A stretch of 31,422 nucleotides of DNA from PALSA-1006 sp036171275. Its GTDB lineage: Bacteria; Pseudomonadota; Gammaproteobacteria; Burkholderiales; Gallionellaceae. The stretch spans positions 1-31,422 of the forward strand of contig JAVHQT010000086.1 in NCBI GenBank assembly GCA_036171275.1. Direction: 5' to 3'. The number at the start of each line of letters is the position of its first letter. Position 1 is the first letter of the stretch. A program made the position numbers and the translations under genes. The notes under the pieces are model-generated. The model did not search any database. It saw only the letters and a list, made by a program, of their open reading frames with translations, and was not told where the DNA came from. Shown in pieces: positions 23,972-31,422 of this stretch.

Positions 23972-25126
23972 CTAATCAGCTTGCCGACGCAAAAATGAAG
24001 GAATATCCAGTGTGTCCACGCCAGATTCTCGCATCGCGGCAACCGTTGCGGAACGTCCTGAACGCATGACTGATGGAATCTCCAATTCATGGTAATCAAT
24101 CATCGGCATATTGTCCGTGCCAGTGCGCGCACCTTGTACTGTAACTAAAGTTGGTTTTTTGGCGACTTTAGGTGTGCCTAATCCGGTTGCAACGATGGTC
24201 ACCCGCAATTCATCGCCCATCGATTCATCGAACACTGAACCAACAATTACGGTCGCTTCAGAGGCAGCAAACTGGAAGCAATTCATCACTTCATGTAACT
24301 CTTCCAAGGTAAGACTACTGCTCGATGTAATGTTCACCAACACCCCGCGCGCTCCGGACAAATCCACGTCTTCTAATAAGGGGCTAGCAATCGCCTGCTC
24401 TGCCGCTTTTTTTGCCCGATTTTCCCCGGTTGCTGTGGCTGCACCCATCATCGCCATGCCATTTTCTGACATCAAAGTGCAGACGTCTGCAAAATCGACA
24501 TTGACCATTCCCGGTACGTTAATCACTTCAGCGATACCCGCAACCGCGCCTTGCAACACGCCGTTTGCCGCTTTGAAAGCAGCAGGCAGAGTCGTTTTGC
24601 CACCCAGAACTTCCATCAATTTTGCATTTGGCACGATAATCAGTGAATCTACATTCAACGCCAATTCTTCAATTCCTGCTTGCGCCAAGCTCATGCGTTT
24701 ACCTTCAAATACAAACGGTTTTGTCACCACAGCAACTGTCAAAATTTTCATTTCTTTTGCCACCTGCGCGACGACGGGTGCTGCGCCCGTTCCTGTGCCG
24801 CCCCCCATACCCGCAGTGATAAACACCATGTGCGCACCTTGTATAATTTCGGCAATTTTCGCACGATCTTCTTCAGCAGCTGCTTGTCCAACTTCAGGCT
24901 TCGCGCCCGCGCCCAAACCCCGTGTCAACAATGAACCAATTTGCAGTTGCGTCATCGCTTTGCTGCGTTTAAGTGCTTGAGCGTCGGTATTGATTGCAAT
25001 AAATTCAACCCCTTGCACACCTTGTTCAATCATGTGATCGACCGCATTGCCGCCGCAACCGCCAACGCCAATTACCTTAATCACAGCTCCTTGCGGTTGT
25101 GCATCCATCAACTCAAACCTTACCAT
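23972..25126 (-). CDS. ftsZ: Cell division GTPase FtsZ
   Basis: This is the 384-residue tubulin homologue that forms the Z ring. It has the IKVIGVGGCGGNAVDHMI N-terminus, the tubulin signature GGGTGTG at 108-114, and the conserved C-terminal peptide LDIPSFLRRQAD that binds FtsA and ZipA. The start is the ATG at 25126 with AAGGAG about 7 nt before it; a TTG six codons upstream is less likely. A 64-bp spacer separates it from ftsA. Confidence 0.98.
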   Translation of the reverse strand: MVRFELMDAQPQGAVIKVIGVGGCGGNAVDHMIEQGVQGVEFIAINTDAQALKRSKAMTQLQIGSLLTRGLGAGAKPEVGQAAAEEDRAKIAEIIQGAHMVFITAGMGGGTGTGAAPVVAQVAKEMKILTVAVVTKPFVFEGKRMSLAQAGIEELALNVDSLIIVPNAKLMEVLGGKTTLPAAFKAANGVLQGAVAGIAEVINVPGMVNVDFADVCTLMSENGMAMMGAATATGENRAKKAAEQAIASPLLEDVDLSGARGVLVNITSSSSLTLEELHEVMNCFQFAASEATVIVGSVFDESMGDELRVTIVATGLGTPKVAKKPTLVTVQGARTGTDNMPMIDYHELEIPSVMRSGRSATVAAMRESGVDTLDIPSFLRRQAD

Positions 25127-25190
25127 CTTATTTCTCCTTTTCAAATTTCCAATTTAACAAAACTACCCAGCTATTTTTAAACCCGCCACC

Positions 25191-26426
25191 CTAAAAACTG
25201 CTTTGAAACCATTCCTTCATTCTTCTGCCTACCTCTTTAAGCGAGCCCGACTGTTGCCGCGTAACCTCATGTTTTTGTTGCTGATCTAAACCGTATAACA
25301 GCAGGCCTACCCCCGTGGCGAAGCGCGGTGTTTTCACCACATCCGCCAAGCCACCTACATAGCGTGGCATGCCTAGTCGAACCGGTAAATGGAACACTTC
25401 TTCAGCCAGCTCCACCATGCCGCGCATCGCGCTGGTGCCGCCGGTTAACACGATGCCAGAGGACAGTAATTCTTCAAACCCACTGCGGCGCAATTCTGCT
25501 TGCACGAGGGAATACAGTTCCTCAACCCGAGGCTCAATCACATCCGCCAAGGTCTGCCGTGACAGCGTTCGCACATCCCGATCGCCCACACCCGGCACTT
25601 CAATTGGCGAATCATCCGCGAGTTGTTTTAAGGCGCATCCATATTTTATTTTGATATCTTCCGCGTCTTTGGTAGGCGTACGCATTGCCATCGCAATGTC
25701 ATTGGTAATTTGATCACCAGCAATCGGAATCACCGCAGTATGTCGAATCGCACCACCAGTAAAAATCGCCATATCAGTGGTGCCGCCGCCGATGTCAATC
25801 AGGCAAATGCCCAGCTCTTTTTCATCTTCTGCCAACACCGCACGGCTCGACGCCAAAGGTTGCAAAATCATTTCATTCACCTCCAATCCAACCCGATGAA
25901 TACACTTCAAAATGTTTTGCACCGCCGCCACCGCACCGGTCACCATATGCACTTCCACCTCAAGGCGCACGCCGCTCATCCCCAGCGGTTTCTTAATACC
26001 TTCTTGACCATCAATGCTAAATTCCTGCGCCAAAATATGCAGCATTTGCTGATCGCCAGGCAGGCTAATTGAGCTGGCAGTTTCCACGACGCGATCAATA
26101 TCCGCCTGCGTCACTTCTTTATCTTTGACGCGAACCATGCCCGCCGCATTGGAGCTTTTAATGTGTGCGCCTGCGATGCCGGTGTACACCTCGCGAATGG
26201 TGCAATCCGCCATCAATTCCGCTTCCTCCAGCGAACGCTTAATCGCCGTTACGGTGGCATCAATGTTGACGACCATCCCTTTCTTCATCCCAGATGACTC
26301 GTGCATTCCGACGCCGATCACCTCCAAACTGCCTTCTGGCTTGATTTCCGCCACAATCGTAACAATTTTGGAAGTACCGATATCTAGCCCAACGATTAAA
26401 TTTTTTAACTCTCTGTTTTTACTCAT
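25191..26426 (-). CDS. ftsA: Cell division protein FtsA
   Basis: This 411-residue actin-like ATPase tethers FtsZ to the membrane. The phosphate-1 motif GLDIGTSKI is near residue 13, the phosphate-2 motif LIDIGGGTTDMAIF is near 210, and the adenosine motif VLTGGTSAMRGM is near 335. The C-terminal amphipathic membrane-targeting helix is GRRMKEWFQSSF. It lies 12 bp after ftsQ. Confidence 0.97.
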   Translation of the reverse strand: MSKNRELKNLIVGLDIGTSKIVTIVAEIKPEGSLEVIGVGMHESSGMKKGMVVNIDATVTAIKRSLEEAELMADCTIREVYTGIAGAHIKSSNAAGMVRVKDKEVTQADIDRVVETASSISLPGDQQMLHILAQEFSIDGQEGIKKPLGMSGVRLEVEVHMVTGAVAAVQNILKCIHRVGLEVNEMILQPLASSRAVLAEDEKELGICLIDIGGGTTDMAIFTGGAIRHTAVIPIAGDQITNDIAMAMRTPTKDAEDIKIKYGCALKQLADDSPIEVPGVGDRDVRTLSRQTLADVIEPRVEELYSLVQAELRRSGFEELLSSGIVLTGGTSAMRGMVELAEEVFHLPVRLGMPRYVGGLADVVKTPRFATGVGLLLYGLDQQQKHEVTRQQSGSLKEVGRRMKEWFQSSF

Positions 26427-26438
26427 CGCCTTACCCTT

Positions 26439-27176
26439 TTAAACGCCGTTATCAGAATCTACTGTTTCCTGAATTTCTTTTTCCGTTCCCAAATAGGCCG
26501 CGAATCCATTCGAATAGCGTAAATCAATGTGTTTCGCCTGCTTAGGGAGCCGCGCCAAGCTGTATGGATAAACCGCCACAAACCGCTCAAAACGTTGCTG
26601 CATCTGCTCGTGCCCCAATGCCAACACCATGCCGCTTCCCAGCCTAACTTCCCATGAAAAGCGCGGTGACACACTGAGTTGCAACACTGTTTGCTTCAGA
26701 GGCAAAACCAAGCTGTTCAACTCTCGATACAGCTTAGTCACCTCCGCTGACGTGCCTGCTTGCCCAATAAATTGCGGCAATGCGCCGTCATACTGCCCGG
26801 CAAACACCTCGCCATCGATATTCACCAACTCACTTTCATTCCAGCGCGCTAATACTTCATGCTCTTCAATTTCAACGGCCAGCGTCCACGGAAACTTGCG
26901 CCGCACACTCACTTTACGCACCCATGGCACTTGCTCCAAAGCTCTGCGTGTTTTAACTAAATTGACTGTAAAAAAATTGCCTTCAATCTGCTCATGAATC
27001 AATCGGGTTAACTGCTCTTTGGAAACATGACGTAACGGCTTAGCCAATTCGAACTTTTGCAAAGCAAATTCAGGACGCTGAATTAGATAATGCCCAGTGG
27101 TTAGCGCCACCGCTAGCACGCACATTCCGAATAAATAATGGGCAATCCGTTGCAACCAAAGCGGGTCATCCCACAT
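26439..27176 (-). CDS. ftsQ: Cell division protein FtsQ
   Basis: This 245-residue bitopic inner-membrane protein has one helix (about 14-36) followed by a POTRA domain. In that domain FELAKPLRHVSKEQL, GNFFTVNLVKTRRALEQVPWVRKVSVRRKFPWTLAVEIEEHE are the typical FtsQ features, read here as consecutive segments. The FtsQ core domain ends in IDLRYSNGFAAYL. It bridges FtsB and FtsL at the divisome. The ATG at 27176 has GAGGA about 7 nt upstream and lies 10 bp after the ddlB stop; the in-frame TTG at 27200 would overlap ddlB and is less likely. Confidence 0.94.
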   Translation of the reverse strand: MWDDPLWLQRIAHYLFGMCVLAVALTTGHYLIQRPEFALQKFELAKPLRHVSKEQLTRLIHEQIEGNFFTVNLVKTRRALEQVPWVRKVSVRRKFPWTLAVEIEEHEVLARWNESELVNIDGEVFAGQYDGALPQFIGQAGTSAEVTKLYRELNSLVLPLKQTVLQLSVSPRFSWEVRLGSGMVLALGHEQMQQRFERFVAVYPYSLARLPKQAKHIDLRYSNGFAAYLGTEKEIQETVDSDNGV

Positions 27177-27186
27177 TGCACAATCC

Positions 27187-28158
27187 TCAACCTTTCCCAA
27201 TCACTGTGTCAGCGGGCTGTTTTGAAGTACGATTTTGCAGCTTCGCTCCCGCTAAAATTTGCAACACCAATTGTTCAAACGCAATCCCCGCTTGGCGCGC
27301 TGCCATCGGCACTAGGCTGTGGTCAGTCATTCCAGGTGAAGTATTCACTTCCAACAAATACGCCCTGCCCTCAGCATCGCGTAGAAAATCCACCCGTCCC
27401 CAACCTTGCCCGCCAATCAGCGCAAACGCTTGCAGCGCCAAGCGCTGCATTGCCGTTTCCTGTTCCTCACTCAAACCGCATGGGCATAAATAACGCGTGT
27501 CATCGCGGATATACTTCGCCTCATAATCATAAAATTCCATGGCAGGCTCAATTTTGATCACCGGTAACGCACGTCCGTTCAACACCGCAGCAGTGTATTC
27601 ACCTCCGCCCATATATTGCTCGGCAATCACCAGCGCATCGTATTCACGGGCAATTTTATAATACTTATCTAAGTCATTGATTATATTGACTTTATTTATT
27701 CCAACACTTGAACCTTCGTTGGCAGGTTTTACAAATAACGGCAAGCCTAACTGCGCCACTACTGCCGCCCAATCGCTGTTTTCTGCAAGCAATTCAAAAT
27801 CTGGAATTGGCAACTGCGCCGCACGCCACACTAATTTAGTCCGCCATTTGTCCATCGCCAGCGCCGACGCCAATACGCCGCTGCCGGTGTACGGAATGCC
27901 CAGCATTTCCAGCGCCCCCTGCACTGTGCCGTCTTCGCCAAAGCGCCCGTGCAAGGCAATAAAAACACGGTCAAATTTTTCACTGCGCAATTCATGCAAA
28001 GGGCGTTCTGCGGGATCAAATGCGTACGCTTCCACGCCGCTGCTTCGTAACGCCGCCAATACCGCCGCACCACTTTTCAGCGACACCGCGCGCTCGGCCG
28101 ACTGTCCACCACACAACACGGCCACTTTTCCAAATTCGGAGCAAGGTTCGTGATTCAT
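27187..28158 (-). CDS. ddlB: D-alanine--D-alanine ligase
   Basis: This 323-residue ATP-grasp enzyme joins two D-Ala for the peptidoglycan stem peptide. It has VAVLCGGQSAERAVSLKSG at the N-terminus, FIALHGRFGEDGTVQGALE, the KPANEGSSVGI loop, and GWGRVDFLRD with LLEVNTSPGMTDHSLVP supplying metal and substrate ligands. It overlaps murB by 4 nt. A copy of the dispersed 10-mer lies in the codons for NIIND. Confidence 0.96.
   Translation of the reverse strand: MNHEPCSEFGKVAVLCGGQSAERAVSLKSGAAVLAALRSSGVEAYAFDPAERPLHELRSEKFDRVFIALHGRFGEDGTVQGALEMLGIPYTGSGVLASALAMDKWRTKLVWRAAQLPIPDFELLAENSDWAAVVAQLGLPLFVKPANEGSSVGINKVNIINDLDKYYKIAREYDALVIAEQYMGGGEYTAAVLNGRALPVIKIEPAMEFYDYEAKYIRDDTRYLCPCGLSEEQETAMQRLALQAFALIGGQGWGRVDFLRDAEGRAYLLEVNTSPGMTDHSLVPMAARQAGIAFEQLVLQILAGAKLQNRTSKQPADTVIGKG
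27678..27687 (+). repeat. Dispersed 10-mer TGATTATATT, copy 7 (in CDS)
   Basis: An exact copy, extended to TGATTATATTGA, antisense to the ddlB codons for NIIND, in a locally AT-rich patch of an otherwise GC-richer gene. Confidence 0.8.
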
Positions 28159-29087
28159 GCTACATACTCTCCCATTATTTTCACTTCAGGATGCAAATCA
28201 ATCCCAGTCTGCCGCAATACCGTTGCGCGCACTTCATTGATCAAATTTTCAATTTCTGCGGCCGTGGCGTTGCCGGTGTTAATTATAAAATTCGCGTGTT
28301 TTTCCGACACTTGCGCACCGCCTAAATACAAGCCTTTCAGCCCACACGCTTCGATCAAACGCGCGGCAAAATCTCCAGGGGGATTGCGAAACACCGAGCC
28401 CGCATTCGGCCATTGCAAGGGTTGGCTGGCGATGCGTTTTTGCAGCATGTTTTTAATTTCCAGCCGCGATTCCTCACCGTCGCCCGGTGTAAATTCCAAG
28501 GTTGCAGCAATGAAAAATTCCTGCATCTTCACTACGTTTGCTTCACGCCTAACCGCGTGTCGATAGCCAATTTCATACGTCTGTGGCAAACGTTCTATCA
28601 CGTCGCCTTGCCGCGTTAACACCCGCACTCGCGCCACTTTTTGCCATATTTCACTGCCGTAACAACCGGCGTTCATCGCCAACATACCGCCTAAGGTGCC
28701 AGGAATGCCGGCACAAAACTCTGCGCCGCGTAACTGATTTAACGCTGCGAAGCGAGCAATTTTTGCTCCCGCCACGCCCGCTTGCGCCACAATGGATCGC
28801 GTACCTTCTAAACGCAATTCGCTCAAAGCCCCGTGTAAAAGCAGCACCGTGCCGCGCAAACCACCATCGCGCACCAGCAAATTACTGCCCAAGCCGAGCA
28901 CGGTTAGCACCTCATCCGGCGGCAGTTGTTGCAAAAATAACTGCAAATCCGCCAAGTCGGCTGGCTTATATGTCCGCTCCGCCACTCCACCAACGCGCCA
29001 ACTGGTATGCCGGTGCATCGGTTCGGCAACGCGTAGTTCCCCGCGTAATCCTGAGTGCTGGAAATGCCGCGTTTCGCTCATATTCAT
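28155..29087 (-). CDS. murB: UDP-N-acetylenolpyruvoylglucosamine reductase MurB
   Basis: This 310-residue FAD enzyme reduces UDP-GlcNAc-enolpyruvate to UDP-MurNAc. It has HTSWRVGG, LGLGSNLLVRDGGLRG, CAGIPGTLGGMLAMNAGCYG, the active-site region AGSVFRNP and the late EKHANFIIN. The presence of SVFRNP and the lack of the long insert place it in the shorter type II form rather than the E. coli type I form. It overlaps murC and ddlB by 4 nt each. Confidence 0.96.
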   Translation of the reverse strand: MNMSETRHFQHSGLRGELRVAEPMHRHTSWRVGGVAERTYKPADLADLQLFLQQLPPDEVLTVLGLGSNLLVRDGGLRGTVLLLHGALSELRLEGTRSIVAQAGVAGAKIARFAALNQLRGAEFCAGIPGTLGGMLAMNAGCYGSEIWQKVARVRVLTRQGDVIERLPQTYEIGYRHAVRREANVVKMQEFFIAATLEFTPGDGEESRLEIKNMLQKRIASQPLQWPNAGSVFRNPPGDFAARLIEACGLKGLYLGGAQVSEKHANFIINTGNATAAEIENLINEVRATVLRQTGIDLHPEVKIMGEYVA

Positions 29088-30484
29088 TGCTGTACCAATT
29101 GCTTAACCAAACTCGGTACGCTGCCAATCGAACCCGCGCCCATGGTTAATACCACGTCACCATCCCGCACCATTTGCAAGATTTGCTGCGGCATCTCGGC
29201 TAGATTCGCGACAAAAACCGCTTCACTTTGCCCCGCCAAGCGCAAGGCGTGCATCAAGGCGCGCCCATCTGCCGCCACAATTGGCGCTTCGCCGGCGGCA
29301 TACACTTCTGCTAGCGCCAAGGCATCCACCCCGCGCAATACATCAACAAAATCTTCAAATAAATCGCGGGTGCGGCTATAGCGGTGTGGCTGAAAAGCCA
29401 GCACTAAGCGCCGCCCCGGAAAAGCCCCGCGCACCGCCGCCAATGTTGCTTTCATTTCCACGGGGTGGTGACCGTAATCGTCGATCAAGGTGAAAACGCC
29501 ACCAGCCGGTAAAGCAATTTCGCCGTAACGCTGCATTCGTCGTCCCACACCTTCAAACTCTGCCAACGCCGCACAAATATCCGCTGCTGCCACACCCACT
29601 TCCAGTCCAACTGCAATGGCTGCCAAAGCATTCAACACGTTGTGCAGGCCAGCCAAATTGAGCGTGACTTCCATCTGTAACGTTTGCTGCGCTTGCGAAT
29701 AGACCGCGCTAAAACACATTTTGCCGTTCTCGTGCCGCACATTGACGGCGCGCACTTGCGCTGTCTCAGACAATCCGTAAGTAGTAATTGGCTTACTGAT
29801 GCGCGGCAAAATTGCTTGCACATTCACATCGTCCACACATAACACCGCGCGACCATAAAACGGTAAACGCTCAACAAAGTCGATGAAGGCTTGTTTAAGT
29901 TTCGAAAAATCATGACCATAGGTTTCCATATGGTCTGCGTCGATATTGGTGACCACCGCCAAAATTGGTGTCAGATACAAAAAAGACGCATCCGATTCGT
30001 CTGCTTCCGCCACAATAAATTCGCCCGAGCCCAAACGCGCATTTGCGCCGCTGCTATTTAATTTGCCGCCAATCACAAAAGTTGGATCTAAGCCGCCCTT
30101 TGCCAACACACTCGTCACCAGTGAAGTCGTCGTCGTTTTACCATGCGTTCCCGCCACCGCAATGCCTTGTCGTAAGCGCATCAGTTCTGCCAACATCACC
30201 GCCCGTGGCACGACTGGGATATGTTTTTCTCGTGCTGCCAGTACTTCTGAATTATCTGCTTTGACGGCGGTTGACGTTACCACCGCGTCCGCATGCGCTA
30301 GATTCGCTGCGTCATGCCCCACATAAATCGTCGCCCCCAAGGTTTGCAACCGTTGCGTCACGGCGCTTTGCGCCAAATCCGAGCCGCTAATTTGAAAGCC
30401 CAAATTTAGCAACACTTCGGCAATGCCATTCATACCCGAACCGCCGATACCAATAAAATGTAAGTGTTTGATTTTATTCTTCAT
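29084..30484 (-). CDS. murC: UDP-N-acetylmuramate--L-alanine ligase MurC
   Basis: This 466-residue Mur ligase adds L-Ala to UDP-MurNAc. It has the N-terminal Rossmann segment HFIGIGGSGMNGIAEVL, the P-loop GTHGKTTT at 112-119, the EADESDASFL segment, YGHHPVEMKATL, and the C-terminal FQPHRYSRTRDLFEDF. It starts 2 bp after murG and overlaps murB by 4 nt. Confidence 0.97.
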   Translation of the reverse strand: MKNKIKHLHFIGIGGSGMNGIAEVLLNLGFQISGSDLAQSAVTQRLQTLGATIYVGHDAANLAHADAVVTSTAVKADNSEVLAAREKHIPVVPRAVMLAELMRLRQGIAVAGTHGKTTTTSLVTSVLAKGGLDPTFVIGGKLNSSGANARLGSGEFIVAEADESDASFLYLTPILAVVTNIDADHMETYGHDFSKLKQAFIDFVERLPFYGRAVLCVDDVNVQAILPRISKPITTYGLSETAQVRAVNVRHENGKMCFSAVYSQAQQTLQMEVTLNLAGLHNVLNALAAIAVGLEVGVAAADICAALAEFEGVGRRMQRYGEIALPAGGVFTLIDDYGHHPVEMKATLAAVRGAFPGRRLVLAFQPHRYSRTRDLFEDFVDVLRGVDALALAEVYAAGEAPIVAADGRALMHALRLAGQSEAVFVANLAEMPQQILQMVRDGDVVLTMGAGSIGSVPSLVKQLVQQ

Positions 30485-30486
30485 TT

Positions 30487-31422
30487 TCAGTTTCCTGCTA
30501 ATTCGTTACACACCAGCACTACCGTTGCTGTAGCTTCCACCTTGGCCAAGGTTCGCGCCTTAAGCGCCATTTCTAAACAGCGTTCGCGGCTCAATTCGCG
30601 CACTATGCTGGCTAATTTTTCCGCCGTTAATTCGCCTTGCGGCAGCAAAATTGCTGCGCCTTGTTCACTCAAAAAGCGGGCGTTGTGCGTTTGGTGGTCA
30701 TCCACGGCAAACGGAAACGGCACTAAAATACTGGCAACCCCAGCTGCCGCCAATTCGGCAATCGTCAACGCACCGGCGCGACAAATGACCAAATCCGCTT
30801 CTGAATACTGCTGCGGCATATCCTCCAAATACGGGCGAATATCCGCGCTGACACCGAGTTGCGCGTAGCGTTGTTGCACGCTTTCAAAATGTTTTTTGCC
30901 GGTTTGATGAATCAGGTGCGGCTGCTGCGCTTGTGCTAACAGCGCCAAAGCTTGAGGCATCACTTCATTCAAGGCTTGTGCGCCCAAACTGCCGCCCATC
31001 AGTACTATATTTAAGCGCGCGCTGCGCTGGACGTAGCGCCGTTCCGGCGGCGGTAAAGTGGTAATTTCTGCCCGTACCGGATTACCGCACCAAATGGTAT
31101 TTTTGAGTACACCCGGAAAGCCGCTCAACACCCGCGTTGCCAAGCGAGCCAACACTTTGTTACTCATACCCGCAATCGAATTTTGTTCATGAATCAGCAA
31201 GGGACGGCGCAACAATGCCGCCATCAAGCCACCCGGCACAGTGATGTAGCCACCCATGCCCACCACCACATCGGGCCGATGCCGAAATATCGCAGCTGCG
31301 CTTTGCCCCAATGCACGTAGCAGGGTAAATGGCAAAGTCAGCCAGCGTAGTAAGCCTTTGCCGCGCACACCGCTGAAATTCACCCAAGCCACAGGGTATC
31401 CGCGTTTCGGCACCAGTTCTGC
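30487..31422 (-). CDS. murG: UDP-GlcNAc lipid-I transferase MurG (5' end outside window)
   Basis: 311 residues are visible and the frame runs off the window edge. About 45 N-terminal residues, including the first glycine-rich loop, are missing. MurG adds GlcNAc to lipid I at the inner face of the membrane. It has VNFSGVRGKGLLRW, HEQNSIAGMSNKVLARLA, the GGSLGAQALNEV loop, and ADLVICRAGALTIAELAAAGVASILVPFPFAVDDHQT, read here as adjoining segments of the UDP-GlcNAc site. A GTG at 31413 is internal, not the start. Confidence 0.96.
   Translation of the reverse strand, partial: AELVPKRGYPVAWVNFSGVRGKGLLRWLTLPFTLLRALGQSAAAIFRHRPDVVVGMGGYITVPGGLMAALLRRPLLIHEQNSIAGMSNKVLARLATRVLSGFPGVLKNTIWCGNPVRAEITTLPPPERRYVQRSARLNIVLMGGSLGAQALNEVMPQALALLAQAQQPHLIHQTGKKHFESVQQRYAQLGVSADIRPYLEDMPQQYSEADLVICRAGALTIAELAAAGVASILVPFPFAVDDHQTHNARFLSEQGAAILLPQGELTAEKLASIVRELSRERCLEMALKARTLAKVEATATVVLVCNELAGN

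Noticed and set aside
23773..24099. 108-codon minus-strand frame between lpxC and ftsZ
   Set aside because: It overlaps the 3' end of ftsZ in another frame, has no ribosome site and no recognisable domain; it appears to be a shadow frame.
24111..24980. 289-codon plus-strand frame antisense to ftsZ
   Set aside because: Low-complexity Ala/Pro/Ser/Thr composition typical of the antisense of a conserved gene; ftsZ on the other strand is certain.
3948..27687. Reading the TGATTATATT copies as promoters, because the reverse strand contains TATAAT
   Set aside because: Copies within coding DNA, in a terminator loop, and in the wrong orientation for neighbouring genes do not fit, and no -35 boxes lie at suitable spacing.
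1..31422. Neisseria-type DNA uptake word GCCGTCTGAA
   Set aside because: I saw only partial matches (for example near 16113), no exact copy on either strand.
1..31422. Mobile elements, prophage, CRISPR arrays, toxin-antitoxin pairs, tRNA genes
   Set aside because: No transposase, integrase, spaced repeat array, toxin family or cloverleaf was recognised; gene content is core throughout.

Overview
The window reads as a chromosomal segment of a betaproteobacterium with moderate GC content. The evidence is the choline-kinase-type homoserine kinase beside a DUF2782 gene and a BPSS1780-like membrane gene, a complete cbb3 oxidase locus, the rsmI/lpoA/yraN/SIS/BON cluster and a standard dcw cluster followed by lpxC. 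Genus cannot be fixed from sequence alone. There is no rRNA, tRNA, CRISPR array, insertion sequence or prophage gene. Almost everything is core housekeeping, densely packed, with many 1-14 nt overlaps.

Layout. 173-1741 (+) is an MHS-type major facilitator. 1904-3964 (-) holds DUF2782, thrB and a BPSS1780-like membrane protein. 4024-12506 (-) is the cbb3 cytochrome oxidase module in the order ccoN-O-Q-P, a 40-codon membrane peptide, a terminator, then the assembly genes ccoG-H-I-S. 12818-17411 holds rsmI (-) diverging from lpoA-yraN-gmhA/diaA-dolP-rfaE2-DUF971 (+). 17537-17632 is an unlisted 31-residue membrane peptide with its own strong ribosome site and terminator. 17836-22050 carries a hexose-6-phosphate mutarotase (+), then a YcgR-like PilZ protein, a GT-B fold protein and a YajR-like exporter (all -). 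22569-31422 (-) is murG(partial)-murC-murB-ddlB-ftsQ-ftsA-ftsZ, a 288-bp gap, lpxC and a small membrane protein.

Functionally the window joins microaerobic respiration (oxidase structure, copper delivery and maturation), outer-envelope upkeep (LpoA, DolP, heptose activation, LpxC) and peptidoglycan synthesis and division (Mur/Ddl/Fts).

I see no clear undescribed multi-gene system. The most unusual signal is not a gene: the 10-mer TGATTATATT occurs exactly seven times in 31 kb, four times between genes and three times inside genes, where well under one copy is expected. Some copies share a longer form, TAACTACNTGATTATATTG. Other points of interest are two unlisted small membrane proteins, a diverged 43-44 bp element present twice, an insert in CcoO, and the overlapping divergent starts of rsmI and lpoA.
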